Of a DNA stretch of 64,000 bases, positions 45,531-57,100 are shown one piece after another. Position 1 is the stretch's first letter. The number at the start of each line of letters is the position of its first letter. The stretch spans positions 44,037,213 to 44,101,212 of the forward strand of contig OY759215.1 in assembly GCA_963662175.1 (NCBI GenBank), read 5' to 3'. Position numbers and translations under genes: made by a program. The notes under the pieces are model-generated. The model saw nothing but the letters and a program-made list of their open reading frames with translations. It was not told the origin of the DNA and made no database searches. The stretch comes from Aradus depressus (lineage: Eukaryota; Arthropoda; Insecta; Hemiptera; Aradidae).

Positions 45531-46868
45531 TATTGTGTCTTTTTATATAAATATTTATTTAAAATATTCATCACAGCTCTACATCTATTTATTTTTTTGG
45601 TTTTTGTAACCTAGCAATGACAGAAGTAACTATAATTTATTTCCTCTTCTTCATAATGACATTTTTTTTCTCATATAAAATATTCTTTGTACAGAACATA
45701 TTTATTGATGTTCGAATACGTTTCTATGTTCTGTGACAAAAGTGGTAACTATTTTTATGTAATATTAAAAGTTATTAAAGACAATATAACAGTTAAATAA
45801 GTTCTTTGTCTTTACTTAACATATTGAGTTGACCTCTATGTTGAACTTTAAGTCAAGACATGATGAATATATTATATATAAATATAAAACATAATCTCCT
45901 TACATAATCCAAAAATTATATAAATACAGTGTATATGTGAGCAGGGACGGACTTACTTTGTTACGCCCAGAGGCAAAAATATTCTGCCGTCCACTTAAGG
46001 AAAGAGAAATACATAGGTATTTTTATTTATATAGAATTTTTTAAAATGTAATCTTAAATATTGTTAATAATATATTGAAACAATTATTATGGGATGTCTA
46101 CTCTGGGAGTGCCTCTATTGTAAATCCGTCCCTGAATGTGAGACGTAATGGTGTAGAGTGGAAATGTCAACTAATAAGATGTGCACTGTTTTTATTTAAC
46201 TAAGATTTTATTTTTTATTTAGTTGTATTTACAAATGAAATAAGTTACAGTGGCGTTTGATTTGACATTAACGAAAATATATAAAAATATACAAATGTAC
46301 AAGAATACTTGGCTAAACCGGTTAACTGTGGGTCTGTTATCTTTGTTAGTATCCACTGGGACTCATGAAGCAGCCAATGTGATAGTTACAGAACTATATT
46401 AGATTCGGTTTTTCTGCGTTGCATCATTCGTTACTGTAAATCTTTTGCTATTTATTCGTTTATTGTTGACTTTACAGAATGACAATTATATTATCTCGGG
46501 AATTTATCTAAACCACTCTACTTCGAGGGAGATGAAAGTTTCATTGTTTTGTTTATTGTGGAAGCAAAGTAGCTTTCTGTTTTTAAGTTTTAATTTATGT
46601 TAATTTTTTTCACTTCATATGTATATTAAATCTTTTTTTATATGTACGAATTATGTAAATAAAATTATTATGTACCTTCATTTTTTTATCACATTTCAAA
46701 TAATTGGAAAAAAATATATAATATATTTACAAGTGTATAATTTATTTTCTTTTTCCATGAGATAATCCCAAATTTTTTTGTCAAAAGTGATTTTTAAGGA
46801 ATTATATTAAAAGTTTATCATGGAGTAACACTAATATATTAGACTTTAAAATTGCTGGACAATCTATC
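45531..46868. other. Ly6 3' flank and intergenic DNA
   Basis: Likely 3' UTR near 45531-45800 (AATATTTATTTAAAATATTC; TTAAATAAGTTCTTTG). No clear AATAAA placement. Further right nothing recognisable. Confidence 0.4.
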
Positions 46869-46869
46869 A

Positions 46870-47450
46870 TCGAAGTTTATCACGTCCGCAGTAAGTATAG
46901 GGGAAGTTGTGCAATCGGTCAGAAATTCTATGTTGAGTTTCCAACGGAATTTCATATTTTTCGACCTCCTGTTGCCAAACAAAATTGAAAGAAAAAAGAA
47001 GTGTGTGTCTGTGAACACGGTAACTCTCAATAGAATCGGGATCTATATTCAAAGTCTTACAAGGACGACACCTATTAATTTTCAGCGGAATCAGTCGATG
47101 GGAAGGAAGGCTCAACTTGAAAATCCCAATAACTGCTGATGTAATTAATGTATCGACATTAAATTTTATATTTAAATTCAAAACCGAATAAGGATGGCGA
47201 CAATTAATTTTCCACTATATCGCTAGAAAGGAAGGAGGACAGGAGAAAGAGAACTCAGCACAAATAACCTCAACTGCCGATGTAATTAATGTATCGACAC
47301 AAAATTTGGTTTGTGCATTCAGAACTATGTAAGTCAAATACTGAATTTTAACCCAAACAGTCCATTTGCTTTGGAAGAAGAGGAAAATTGTAATTGATTA
47401 ATTTGTGAGAGGGAAGTACATAGCCGGTGATTCACTAACTTTTTTCTCTT
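46870..47450 (+). repeat. Family A repeat, full-length-looking copy
   Basis: Starts TATAGGGGAAGTTGTGCAAT, contains GTGTGTCTGTGAACACGGTA, two internal units with GTATCGACA and ends GAGGGAAGTACATAGCCGGT. It abuts the OPA3 stop codon at 47506. Confidence 0.7.
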
Positions 47451-47505
47451 GGAAAATGCGCAGAAAAAATGCATTATCAAATTTAAGTACATAACAAATA
47501 TAGTT

Positions 47506-47882
47506 TTAATTAACAAATTTGAGAACAAAAAGTGCAGACAATACCATCGCTCCTAGAACCAGACTCCATTTTATCCCATTTATTTTTTTTTCTATACTGT
47601 TAACATTTTTCAATAAGTTTTGTAAATCGGTGGCATGTTTCTCTGACAGATCGTTTATGGTCTTCCGTAAACTGTCCAACTCCTTGGTGACTTTGGCTTC
47701 TTTCTCCAAATCCTTTCGTGCAGTCCGTGTCCATTCTCGGTACAGAAGAACCGCAGCGATCGTGAACAGTGTTCCTTCCCCCAAGAGCCTGGCTCCCAAC
47801 TCTATGGCATAATCTTCCCTCAGTTTAGGTATGTGCCGTTTACCCCAGTTGGTTCCCATTTTCTTTTCACACCAATTGTAAA
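47506..47882 (-). CDS. OPA3: OPA3 exon 2
   Basis: Acceptor TTTTCCAG. Residues 54-178 including the conserved ELGARLLGEG and the coiled coil. Stop at 47506-47508. Confidence 0.9.
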
Positions 47883-49519
47883 CTGGAAAACAATGAATAC
47901 ATTATCCTTAAATAAATCATATATGTTTTACTTGGGGGTAAATAATAATTTAAAATCTAGTATTAATATTGTGATAGCATCCTAGGAGGTGAGGAAAGAA
48001 GAGGATGCCCGCGCAGGAGTGTTCTTGCGCAAGACCCAACGACCTGAAGCTCCGTTCTTAACATCTTCAAGTTAATTATGTTTCCCTATTGTTCTAAACA
48101 AATAATAAAAAAAAAACATATAAGTCTCGTAGTCACTACCAATTAAAAAAAGTCCCCCATCCTTATTTACCATTATATTTTATTGTAACCCAAATTTACC
48201 ATTTGTCTCCACACTATAGTTAGTTATTATGACTAATTCTCGGGCTCTAATTACAAGGTCATATCGCCTACTACCAGAGCGCTTTTTCCTCATTCTGGTG
48301 GACATAAGTAAATTTTTCCTGCCCTGGTATATAGAGTAGGGGTCTTTAATGAGTACCTAAAATCGTACAGGCTCGGGACCATCGCTTAACCTCCCATCCA
48401 AAGAACCGGGTTTATTTTACCCGCGATCTTGAGCTCAGTAAGCAAGCATAACTCTAAGCTACCGGCGCCCTCCCTCCACAGTATACATACTTTTTGAATT
48501 TACCATTTTAGAGGTATTGGGTCAACTTTTGTATTAAACGTCAGAAAGAGGTAAATAAAATCTCATGCGGGTCATCACATACCAACTAATTCAACACATT
48601 CGATTACTACTTTTAATCCCAATGCGTTTTTTTTATTGAACTTACAACCATGATATATATATACACATACATAAGAGGGCGCCGGTAGCTCAGTGGTATG
48701 CGTGCTTGCCTTCTAAGCTCAAGGTCGTGGGTTCGAGGCCCTTAGTTTATTTTATCTGGGAGGTAAAATAAACTTAAGCAAGCCGTCCTTCGAATGGGAC
48801 GTCAAGCGACGATGTCAGGTACTCGTTGAAGACCCCTGCCCTAGGAAAACAAAAATTTAGAGTAGACAAAATTTAGGACTCCCAAAGTAGAGTCGGGATC
48901 ATGTCTACCATGACGAACCAGAGTGACGATAGAGCGGTCTGTTAGTAGGCAATATGATGTAGTAGTTAAAGCCCGGGCATGAGTCATAATAACTAACTAT
49001 ATATACATAAAAGAACAAAAAAAGTAGATGCTTTGAATGATATGATAAAAACTAGATAAGTAAGTAACTCTGATTATTCTTTTATAAAAGACAATGCGGA
49101 AAATTGGGGACAATTATCAACATTTAACGAATTAACCTTACCCTCCTGCAGAGCAAATTTTCCAAACACCTCGTATCGTTCTGGTTTTTTGGACCTATAG
49201 AGAATTGGGATGAATATGTATATGATAAAGAAATTGGAATGAGCACCATCCAACTTTGACAATACAAAAAAACAATCTGTGAATAAATTTCTGAACTAGT
49301 TCTGTTAATACATTATACTTTGAACATAACTATTCTTAAATCGTGCAGTAAATACCCACATTGTGCTGGAGGTATAATGATATAGTTCTTGAAAATGGGC
49401 GATTTCTTTGAGGCAGTTACTATTCTGGCTACGAGCGGTTTGCTTACATGTTTTATGAATAGCGCTCCAAGTTTTGTTCTTACAAACTTGTAAAGAGGAA
49501 ATGCAACGAAGGGGGGCAT
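47506..49519 (-). CDS. OPA3: OPA3-like mitochondrial protein, 2 exons, 178 aa
   Basis: OPA3 is a mitochondrial membrane protein linked in other animals to optic atrophy and mitochondrial lipid and shape control. Exon 1 (49360-49519) codes AFPLYK, LGALFIKHVSKPL, the basic segment and IIPPAQ; exon 2 (47506-47882) codes FYNWCEKKM, AIELGARLLGEGTLF, a Lys/Glu-rich coiled coil and a C-terminal hydrophobic segment (WSLVLGAMVLSALFVLKFV). The splice joins in phase (T|TT = Phe), giving PPAQFYNW as in fly homologues. 178 aa matches the usual ~180. Oddities: four extra residues (FVRT) after FPLYK, and a C-terminal membrane-like segment. The intron has taken two SINEs in opposite orientation. Confidence 0.9.
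48217..48472 (-). mobile_element. SINE S1, full length, minus, in the OPA3 intron
   Basis: Tail TAGTTAGTTATTATGACTAA, head AGCTACCGGCGCCCTC. It has internal gaps in the middle. Confidence 0.88.
48675..49000 (+). mobile_element. SINE S1, full length, plus, in the OPA3 intron
   Basis: Head GAGGGCGCCGGTAGCTCAGT, tail ATAACTAACTAT. ATACATAA at 48667-48674 and 49003-49010 is a probable TSD. The B box is deleted (GGGTTCGAGGCCC), so this copy may no longer be transcribed. Confidence 0.88.
49360..49519 (-). CDS. OPA3: OPA3 exon 1
   Basis: Residues 1-54 (first base of codon 54). Start chosen at 49517-49519 because the Met stands 5 residues before AFPL, as in the family. Donor GTGGGT. Confidence 0.85.
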
Positions 49520-49789
49520 ATCCCTGTCTCATGGTATTCCTGTTATGGAGTTCTGACATTACATAGAGCCACACAAGGATATGACTTATTTTATAGTACA
49601 CTAATTTCTGTATTACTTATTCCGTAACGTAAAAAAATATATTTCAAGCATATTTCTCTTAATTCAAACAAATTTCATTCAAAATTTAGAAAAGTTGTCA
49701 AGGAAACAAAAGGTTATATTTTATGTTATCATATGATACTTGCATATCAGGGTTGCCAACCGTAGTTTTTTGGAGTGTGACAGATTTAT

Positions 49790-50268
49790 TATTTTTAAAG
49801 TAAGTGGCAGACTCGACAGAAAATGAAACGGCGATTTGGACTACTCAAAAGACTACTAGACAAGCGATCTCAACTTCACCTCAACCACCAACTGGGTGTC
49901 TTCAAGTCCGTTATCAGACCTATCTGGACCTATGGCGTTCAGCTAAGTCCTCATACACCAAAAGAATTCAAGCCATTCAAAATAAAATCCTCCGAACAAT
50001 CACACAATGACCATATTACGTATCAAACATATTACATCATGACCTGAACATACCATTCTTACACGAAGTTAGACAACAATTATACACAAATTTGTACAAG
50101 TTCACGACGCATCCGAATACACTGGTGGAAGCCATGTCGGTCCGGTCCTTGCCGGGCGGGCCTCCTCGGCGACTGAATCGTCGTTGGCCGCGTGACCTCC
50201 TGTCTGAGGAGGACCCCATCAAGAGAATCAAGTGGTGTTTCTGTTTTTTCTTTGCTCATATTTCCTAG
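49790..50268 (+). mobile_element. Jockey-like LINE 3' fragment
   Basis: Frames read RRFGLLKRLLDKRSQL, VFKSVIRPIWTYGVQL, then after a shift DLNIPFLHEVRQQLYT, HPNTLVEAMSV and RRLNRRWPRDLL to a stop near 50268. This is the end of Jockey-clade ORF2 after RT. Two frameshifts make it dead. It lies between OPA3 and GNBP. Confidence 0.8.
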
Positions 50269-51014
50269 TTGTGATGTAAGTAAAAAGTAAGTTGAATAAA
50301 TTAATTTTTATTTTTTATTATTAAATTACAACGGCAGGTGTATAAGACTCCATTTTGTAGCTGGAGAGAAAGAGCAGCAACATAGAGAAAGCTCGTCCTA
50401 TCTGTTCGAGTTGCAAGTATATAAGGACGTTAAACCTAGCAAAGCAACATACATTTGTACCTAAATGTTCGTTTTTACCAGTGACGAAACTAATTTTGCC
50501 AATCGCTCAGAGGGAGCCTGCTTGTCTACTGAGCTCAAGATCGAGGATATGAAACCCCGCGTTGGCCCAAAAATCCCTACCTATTTGAAAATTGCGTTTT
50601 CAGTAGAGATCCCGCAAAACAATATAGGCTTGAGGGCTTATCTTAGTTGGATACTACTGCAATATTCGTTTGCTTCTTAACTAATTTATGTTACAAATTG
50701 GTTTATTTACGAGAAAATTAACTGATTTTTCTCTGATATCTTTTAGATTCTTATGATAATTCTGGTTTTCTCGGTTGCTTGACCCTCTGTTATAAAGATG
50801 GAGCCTTTTAATGTAGGTAAGAATTAAATAAACACGATCATATTAAAAAAAATTGTATATTAAAAAATATATACATACATTTGTATACATAGTTTTTTTT
50901 TTTACGAAGATATATAAAATAATTACAATTATTTTGATTTTAAATTAAAAATATTCACATAAAACCCATTTGAAACATTTCACCTCATAGAGGTGGAAAA
51001 TAATGTTTAAATAT
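50269..51014. other. Intergenic between OPA3 and GNBP
   Basis: AT-rich. A minor S1-like scrap (GTCTACTGAGCTCAAGATCG) stands near 50525. The GNBP 3' UTR would be at its right end. Confidence 0.4.
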
Positions 51015-51113
51015 TTATAAAGCAGTCACAGTCACGTGTTCCACTTCCATTATAGAATGTTCGTTCCATGTTTGGCTCCACGTGTTCTTAGCCAACCAGA
51101 AGTCTGCCATAGC
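51015..51113 (-). CDS. GNBP last exon
   Basis: AMADFWLAKNTWSQTWNEHS, then IMEVEHVTVTAL and stop at 51015-51017. Acceptor GTTTCAG. Confidence 0.92.
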   Translation of the reverse strand, partial: AMADFWLAKNTWSQTWNEHSIMEVEHVTVTAL

Positions 51114-54100
51114 CTGAAACAGGAGAAGACAGTACTCATTAAGATTGCAGCCATTAAGTTTCAAAGGAGAAAACCAATAGTTTGTTTCATCAGATGGCAA
51201 ATAATTATTTTGTTCCTACTACAACTGATATTTAAAATGTTTTCCATACAAAAATGTTGGGATGAAGAAAAGGAATGATTTATTTTATTAATTCCCCATA
51301 AAGTTGTACCTAATCTTTGAAAAAACTTGGGTACTTTTTATGAGGGCAGTATCAATATGAGACCATTTCTGAATACTAGACTAGGTACCACTTATTCGGC
51401 GCTCTCTTATCCGGAGGTCCTCACTACCTTAATTTAATATTGTTTCAATCTAGTCCAGTACATACTTGCTTTCTCAGAGCATTAAAGCATCCTGTTTTAA
51501 GATTTTCTTGGAAATATATATACATTTTATTTGTCAAATACTTATCTAAAATTGTACACTCCCTATTTTAAGCTTCGCACAGACCTGAACATGGCGTCGA
51601 ACGACAAACAGAACAACGAACCAAATATCAAACAGAACGGAGAATGGGCATTAATTTCGCCGAACTGAACAATGAATGAAACAGGTTTGAGTTGTCCCCC
51701 AGTGTTTCTTCCAAACGACTATGAAAGCTGCAGTGGCGTATATTTATATTCATTATTCGTTAGCCGCGAAGAAAAAACGAAGACAATCAAGATGGTGGCA
51801 AACCCATTTATATACACAAAGAAATGCAGAAAATGTTGGCAGTTTAGTAAGTGAATTAAAGTTACAAAATTACAATAAAATACAGGAATAAACCTATTCT
51901 ATAACCTTACCTAGAATAATCCAATAAATAACCTTAATGCGTTCTCCGCACATTCGCCGTTTTGTCTGTGGCCTCGTCTAAACCTGCAAACACATTCACG
52001 CGTTTTCCCTTTGATGTATACAAAAACCGACAACTGATGGATCGACCGCGCAGGAACGCAAATGGGTAAGATTTGCAAATCTGTTTGCAAACGCGTTCAT
52101 GGCCCAGTCCAAATAGATGTTCCTTTTGCCGTTCTTCTTGGTGTTCTGTTTGTCGTTCGACGCAATGTTCAAGTCTGTACGAAGCTTTAGGTTCATTTTT
52201 TTCCGGAATTGTTTCAGTGAACCTCGTTGTTCAATGTGAACCGAAGGAGCGTTGGGAAGAATGAACCTACGAACATTCCAGGGAAGCATGCAAACGTATT
52301 CCCTCAATCGGTGATTTCGCTTAACCGGCAGTACGGGGTTCAAAAAAGCAGATAAAGAGGGAGTTTACTGCTTAAAAGCGATTTGTCGGTAGTATGACAC
52401 AAAGACTGTTATAGTAAACCTCATTTGAAACAGAAACAGTGTAGGAACCCCCGTCCGATTTCAACCGTTTTGCATTTTTCTGCTTTGTTCTAATGTGTTC
52501 TTTCATCCAAAATATTTTCTCACACATCTCACCAATCACCCAGCATGCATATGTCCGACCTCATATCTTCTGAACTATTGGATACATTTTAAGATAATTC
52601 GTTAACTTTACTGCACTTTCATGTGAACCTCCTGTTATCAAGAGTAACTTATTGTTTTGCTTGTCGTGAAAAGTTAAAGTTTGTAGACACGAAGTCTCAG
52701 CAATTAGTACTCGATATGTTGATATATGAAATAAAAAACATAATTTTCTTATTGTATCGTTAAAACTAAATAACTAAAACCGATTTACCTTGACGTTGTC
52801 ATTTTCCCAAGGTTTGGGAAGTCCATTAGAGTAACATCCATTAGGGAACTCCTTCATACCTCCCACGGAGACACCGATCGAGACGTAGAACTGAAACACA
52901 AAACGAAACATAAGATAATATCAAATAGAAGAGAAAAATAACATTTCTTCCCAAAGAGCTGGTGGAAACATTTACTGAAAATTTATCGAAATCGATTAAA
53001 CAATCGTAAATATTGTACTGGAACCAGTTTAGTACAATATTTTGTTGTGTGTGCGGAAACCAATACCAATAAATTATAGGTTAGGTTAGGTTTTATGACT
53101 CAAGCTCGGACTTTAACTACGAGCTCATATCGCCTACTACCAGAGCGCTCTTTCGTCACTCTGGTGGACATGAGCCCGACCCTACTGTGAGAGTCCTAAA
53201 TTTTTATTCACCTAGAGCAGGGGTCTTTAACGAGTGCCTGACATCGTACAGGCTCGGGACCATCGCATCCGAAGAACGGCGTGCTTAGGTTTATTTTACC
53301 TCCCAGATAAAATAAATAAGGGCCTCGGTCGGGTTTCGAACCCACGTTCTTGAGCTCATAAGACAAGCACGCATACCACTGAGCTACCGGCGCCCTCCCA
53401 ATAAATGATATATTGAATCTCGTTGTTCAGATCGAAACATCCTAACGTTCTGACTTTTAGCAGAGGAGATGAAAAGAAAAAACAAGAAGAAAACAATTTG
53501 GAACCATAAAATTAATCAAAAAGGACAGGTAAAACATTATTTTCATGCTTTACTACTGAATTTTGCATTTCCCCCACGTGTCCGCTAACTTTAAGGAGTT
53601 TTTTCGTGCAAGGACTTTTTTTAAATGAAGTTATTACAATAGAAGTGTGACATTCGTAGGACATAAGAAAAGTTCTATGAATTTCATGACTTGATAGGGG
53701 CAGAAATCACTAAAAAACAGGCATTTCAGGATAACAGTTTCCACACAGGAGAGATTAGCAGTGCAATGGCTGTGTTCAACACGAGAGCCTCCGAGTAGCC
53801 TTGAGGTTAAACGATCCACATCTTCCGAGGAGTTGGCTTCACTAGAAAGGGCAGGTGGAATTCTTCCCTTAAGAATCCCTGCCGGGTTCCGAACCACCGA
53901 TCGGTCACATGAATATCACATTTGTTTCTAAAAACCCCAACATACCTCTTGGTCGAACGGTGCTATGTTGGAGCCATGATGCCAGATGGCTGAAGATATC
54001 CTGTCGAAACCAGCCAAGTCCGATAGACGACGTCCGTCCTGTGGGATCAGATCCTCTCGGTGTTCCCCGTCAACCAGGAAGGACAAGTTATCTTAAAATA

Positions 54101-57100
54101 ATCAGAAACAAATGTATTGATAGACTATAGTATTTGAATACACCCACCCAGTAGTGTATGTTAGGCTCTCGTTCATATCCCGCCCAGGACAGAATCCAAC
54201 CTTCTAAAAATATTTAGGACATCCGACTTGGGTGGAAATTGGTCTAAGGTGGAGTTAGTTCCTTGGAATAGAGGAGGAATTGGGATGCCTATTACTTTGC
54301 TCTGTTCCCAGCATCAGAATCTGCCAGGGATTTGCTTCCGATGCTGGTGCCAGTAACCACAGCCACTACGAATCCAACCTCAGTTGGTGGTGCCGCTTGG
54401 AAGCAACTACCCCCGTACCGTTTTAGCTAACCCAGTAGTGTATATCGGATTTTGCCGACTTGGACGACATCTGTGTCTCTTAGGCTTTTCTGGGGAGTTT
54501 CAAAGACCAAAGGGAAGTGTAATCGCCCTAAAATATCATCGGAAAAAAAATACCTCTATAAAATTTGCCAAAAAAGTGGAACTATATTGACTTTGCCGCC
54601 CTAAATTAATGGGATAAGGAGAGAAGAATAAAGGACGATCTGGTAGTAGAGGATATGGAGTTATAAAAACAAACAACATAATTGATTATTTCCTTTCCTC
54701 AATACCTTTTTCAAAACTTCTATAGATACCCGGAATTATAACCTTTGGATCCTACGAAAACTTTGTATATAATGTTTTATTTGTAGATACGTTTTGTGAA
54801 ATATGTTTATTAATAATCATACCCCAAGTAAATATACCTCTCTCTCTATATACATATACAGGGTATCCCAGCATGGAGGTAAAAAACTTTGAGGTCTTGA
54901 AAGGAAATTTAATTTTGAACAAAAAATTTCCTATAAACGGATTCGGAAACGTTTCAGAAATATTCAACATCTTCCAATTTTTGTATAAAATCTCTTATTC
55001 CTCCTTAAGTATAAGAGCTAACACAAAGTTAATTATACCATCATAAAGAGCGGTAAATTACCTTTAAAATAAGTTTACTTTATTATTACAATTACAAGAA
55101 TTTGACAGTTTATAGGCAGCATAAACCGAAGGACTGTGTAATTCGGAAATTCTTTGGGCGAACTGTAGCTCACATTTTTTTCAAAAAAATGTCCTTATTG
55201 TATATCTTAATTTGAATTTAGAAAACTTGTGCATTTAATAAGCTTTCAAACGATAAAACATTATATTACATGAGCCTTATACTTGTGTAGCAATATTATG
55301 GTTTTAGTGGAAAAAGAAGGTAAAAGTAAATGACATGTCTCATAATCCATACAGTGTTATCATTATTAGTTTTGTTTTGAGTCAGAGTCAAATAGTAAGT
55401 TTTCATTCCTCTTTTATAAGAAGTTCACTTCCAAAATTTATATTTTCATAAAAATGTCTAATTCTTTTTAATAAATATATATTTATATAAATATTGTTTC
55501 TCATCTTATCATTAAAACAAATATAAGGTAAGTAGCAATTTATTTATATTTTGCATACCTTTCGGAGAGTATATTTATTTTTAAGAGTGAAAGGAGGCTT
55601 CTGGGAGTAGAGGAGTTTACCTGGGGTCCATATGACTGTGTAGTTGTGGAACTTCTGATGCCAGCCGTTCTTGTTGACTCGAACTACCTTCCTGCCGCGG
55701 ATGTTGTTGGGGTCTGTGTCGGTGCCCATCACCACCCCAGACTCCAGCTGAGTCACTCCAATGTCTTCACGATTGGCTGACAACAGTTCGTTGTTCCCGC
55801 GGGACATGGCGATTCGGATCCGACCCGACTTGTAGTTGGGTCCGTACACGGTCCGAGTCTTCGGCTCCAACCACAGTTCTGTAAAACACAAATATTATCA
55901 GAATTTATATTATTTAACAACGCTTTTTTCATAACTAGAGAGAAAATTTGCAAACTCGAAAAATCCATAAAACAAATTTATCCTGTAAAGAAAGAAAAAA
56001 AAAAATATATTGAAGAAAGTGGAAAATAATGATATCCGGAGTCTATGTCATCTTTGATTTATTTCATACATTTGTACTCGTATTTTAATAAGCACTGATC
56101 TATTTCAAATTTTCCTTTATTATTAAATTTTCAATTAGAGACGAAATTTTAATTTTTTTTAGAGAAGGAGAAAGGGACAGGGAAAAACCCCGTGGGGGCT
56201 GAAAAAAGGGACGGAATGAAATCATGTAGAACTTCCACTTAACATTTGTCAAGTCGTGGCTGAAGATGGTAGCAATACAGAAAGTACTCCCATATATTTT
56301 ATATATTTTGTGAAATAGACAATATTTTTTTATTTCATTATTTTTTTCAATAAATGTTTCACAATATCTCGGCAAAAAAAAAAATTAAGTATAATATAGA
56401 TATAAGTAATAACTGACGAGGTACAATCCAGTTGCCAACAGGAAGACGGGCCCTGATCTGTACCACTCCGTAGGTGAAGGAGAGAGAGTTGCGGGTAGTT
56501 ATCCTGGCAGTGACAATGGGAGGCAAGATGGAGTAGCCACTGGCCTCTCTGTCACATTCAGGGCTGCTCGGGCGACCTGTACATCTGAAAGTAACAGTAA
56601 CACTATACTAGTAGAGTTTTTTTTTTTTTTTTTTTAATAAATAAAATACAACTTCCAAAAACATACAAAGAACAACACATCGACTGGAGACATTATGGCT
56701 TTAGAAACAGAGCTTGTAACATCCAACTTAGAATGCTGATAGGCCATCAATAAATCTCTACTTCTGAACCAGAGCTTCATATGTCCCTTTTCTGAAGAAA
56801 AGGACTTAAAAGTCTAGGGAAGCAATGCTTTTATGAAACTTCAGTTCTAGAAAAAAATCACGTAAGTATAGAACTGTTGAAAAAAATGTCAGTTTGCGTT
56901 CTTAATTTTAAGAATTTCTTAATTTTTATTAAGAAATAATTTAACTATTTAACTATGTCACAAACCTCAAAATCACAAGGGGGCATTGTGAGAATTTTTC
57001 GACAAATACTTTTCTTGACAAGAGGAATATATATATATTTTTTTAATGGAGTTTAAAGATGGTAGTGTAGTATAGTACTCTTTGACGGGTTGCTCCGTGA

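Noticed and set aside
49142..49194. Possible extra OPA3 exon (CCAAAAAAACCAGAACG-like frame, good splice sites)
   Set aside because: 53 nt is not a multiple of 3 and would break the frame; exons 1 and 2 already join in phase at a conserved family position.
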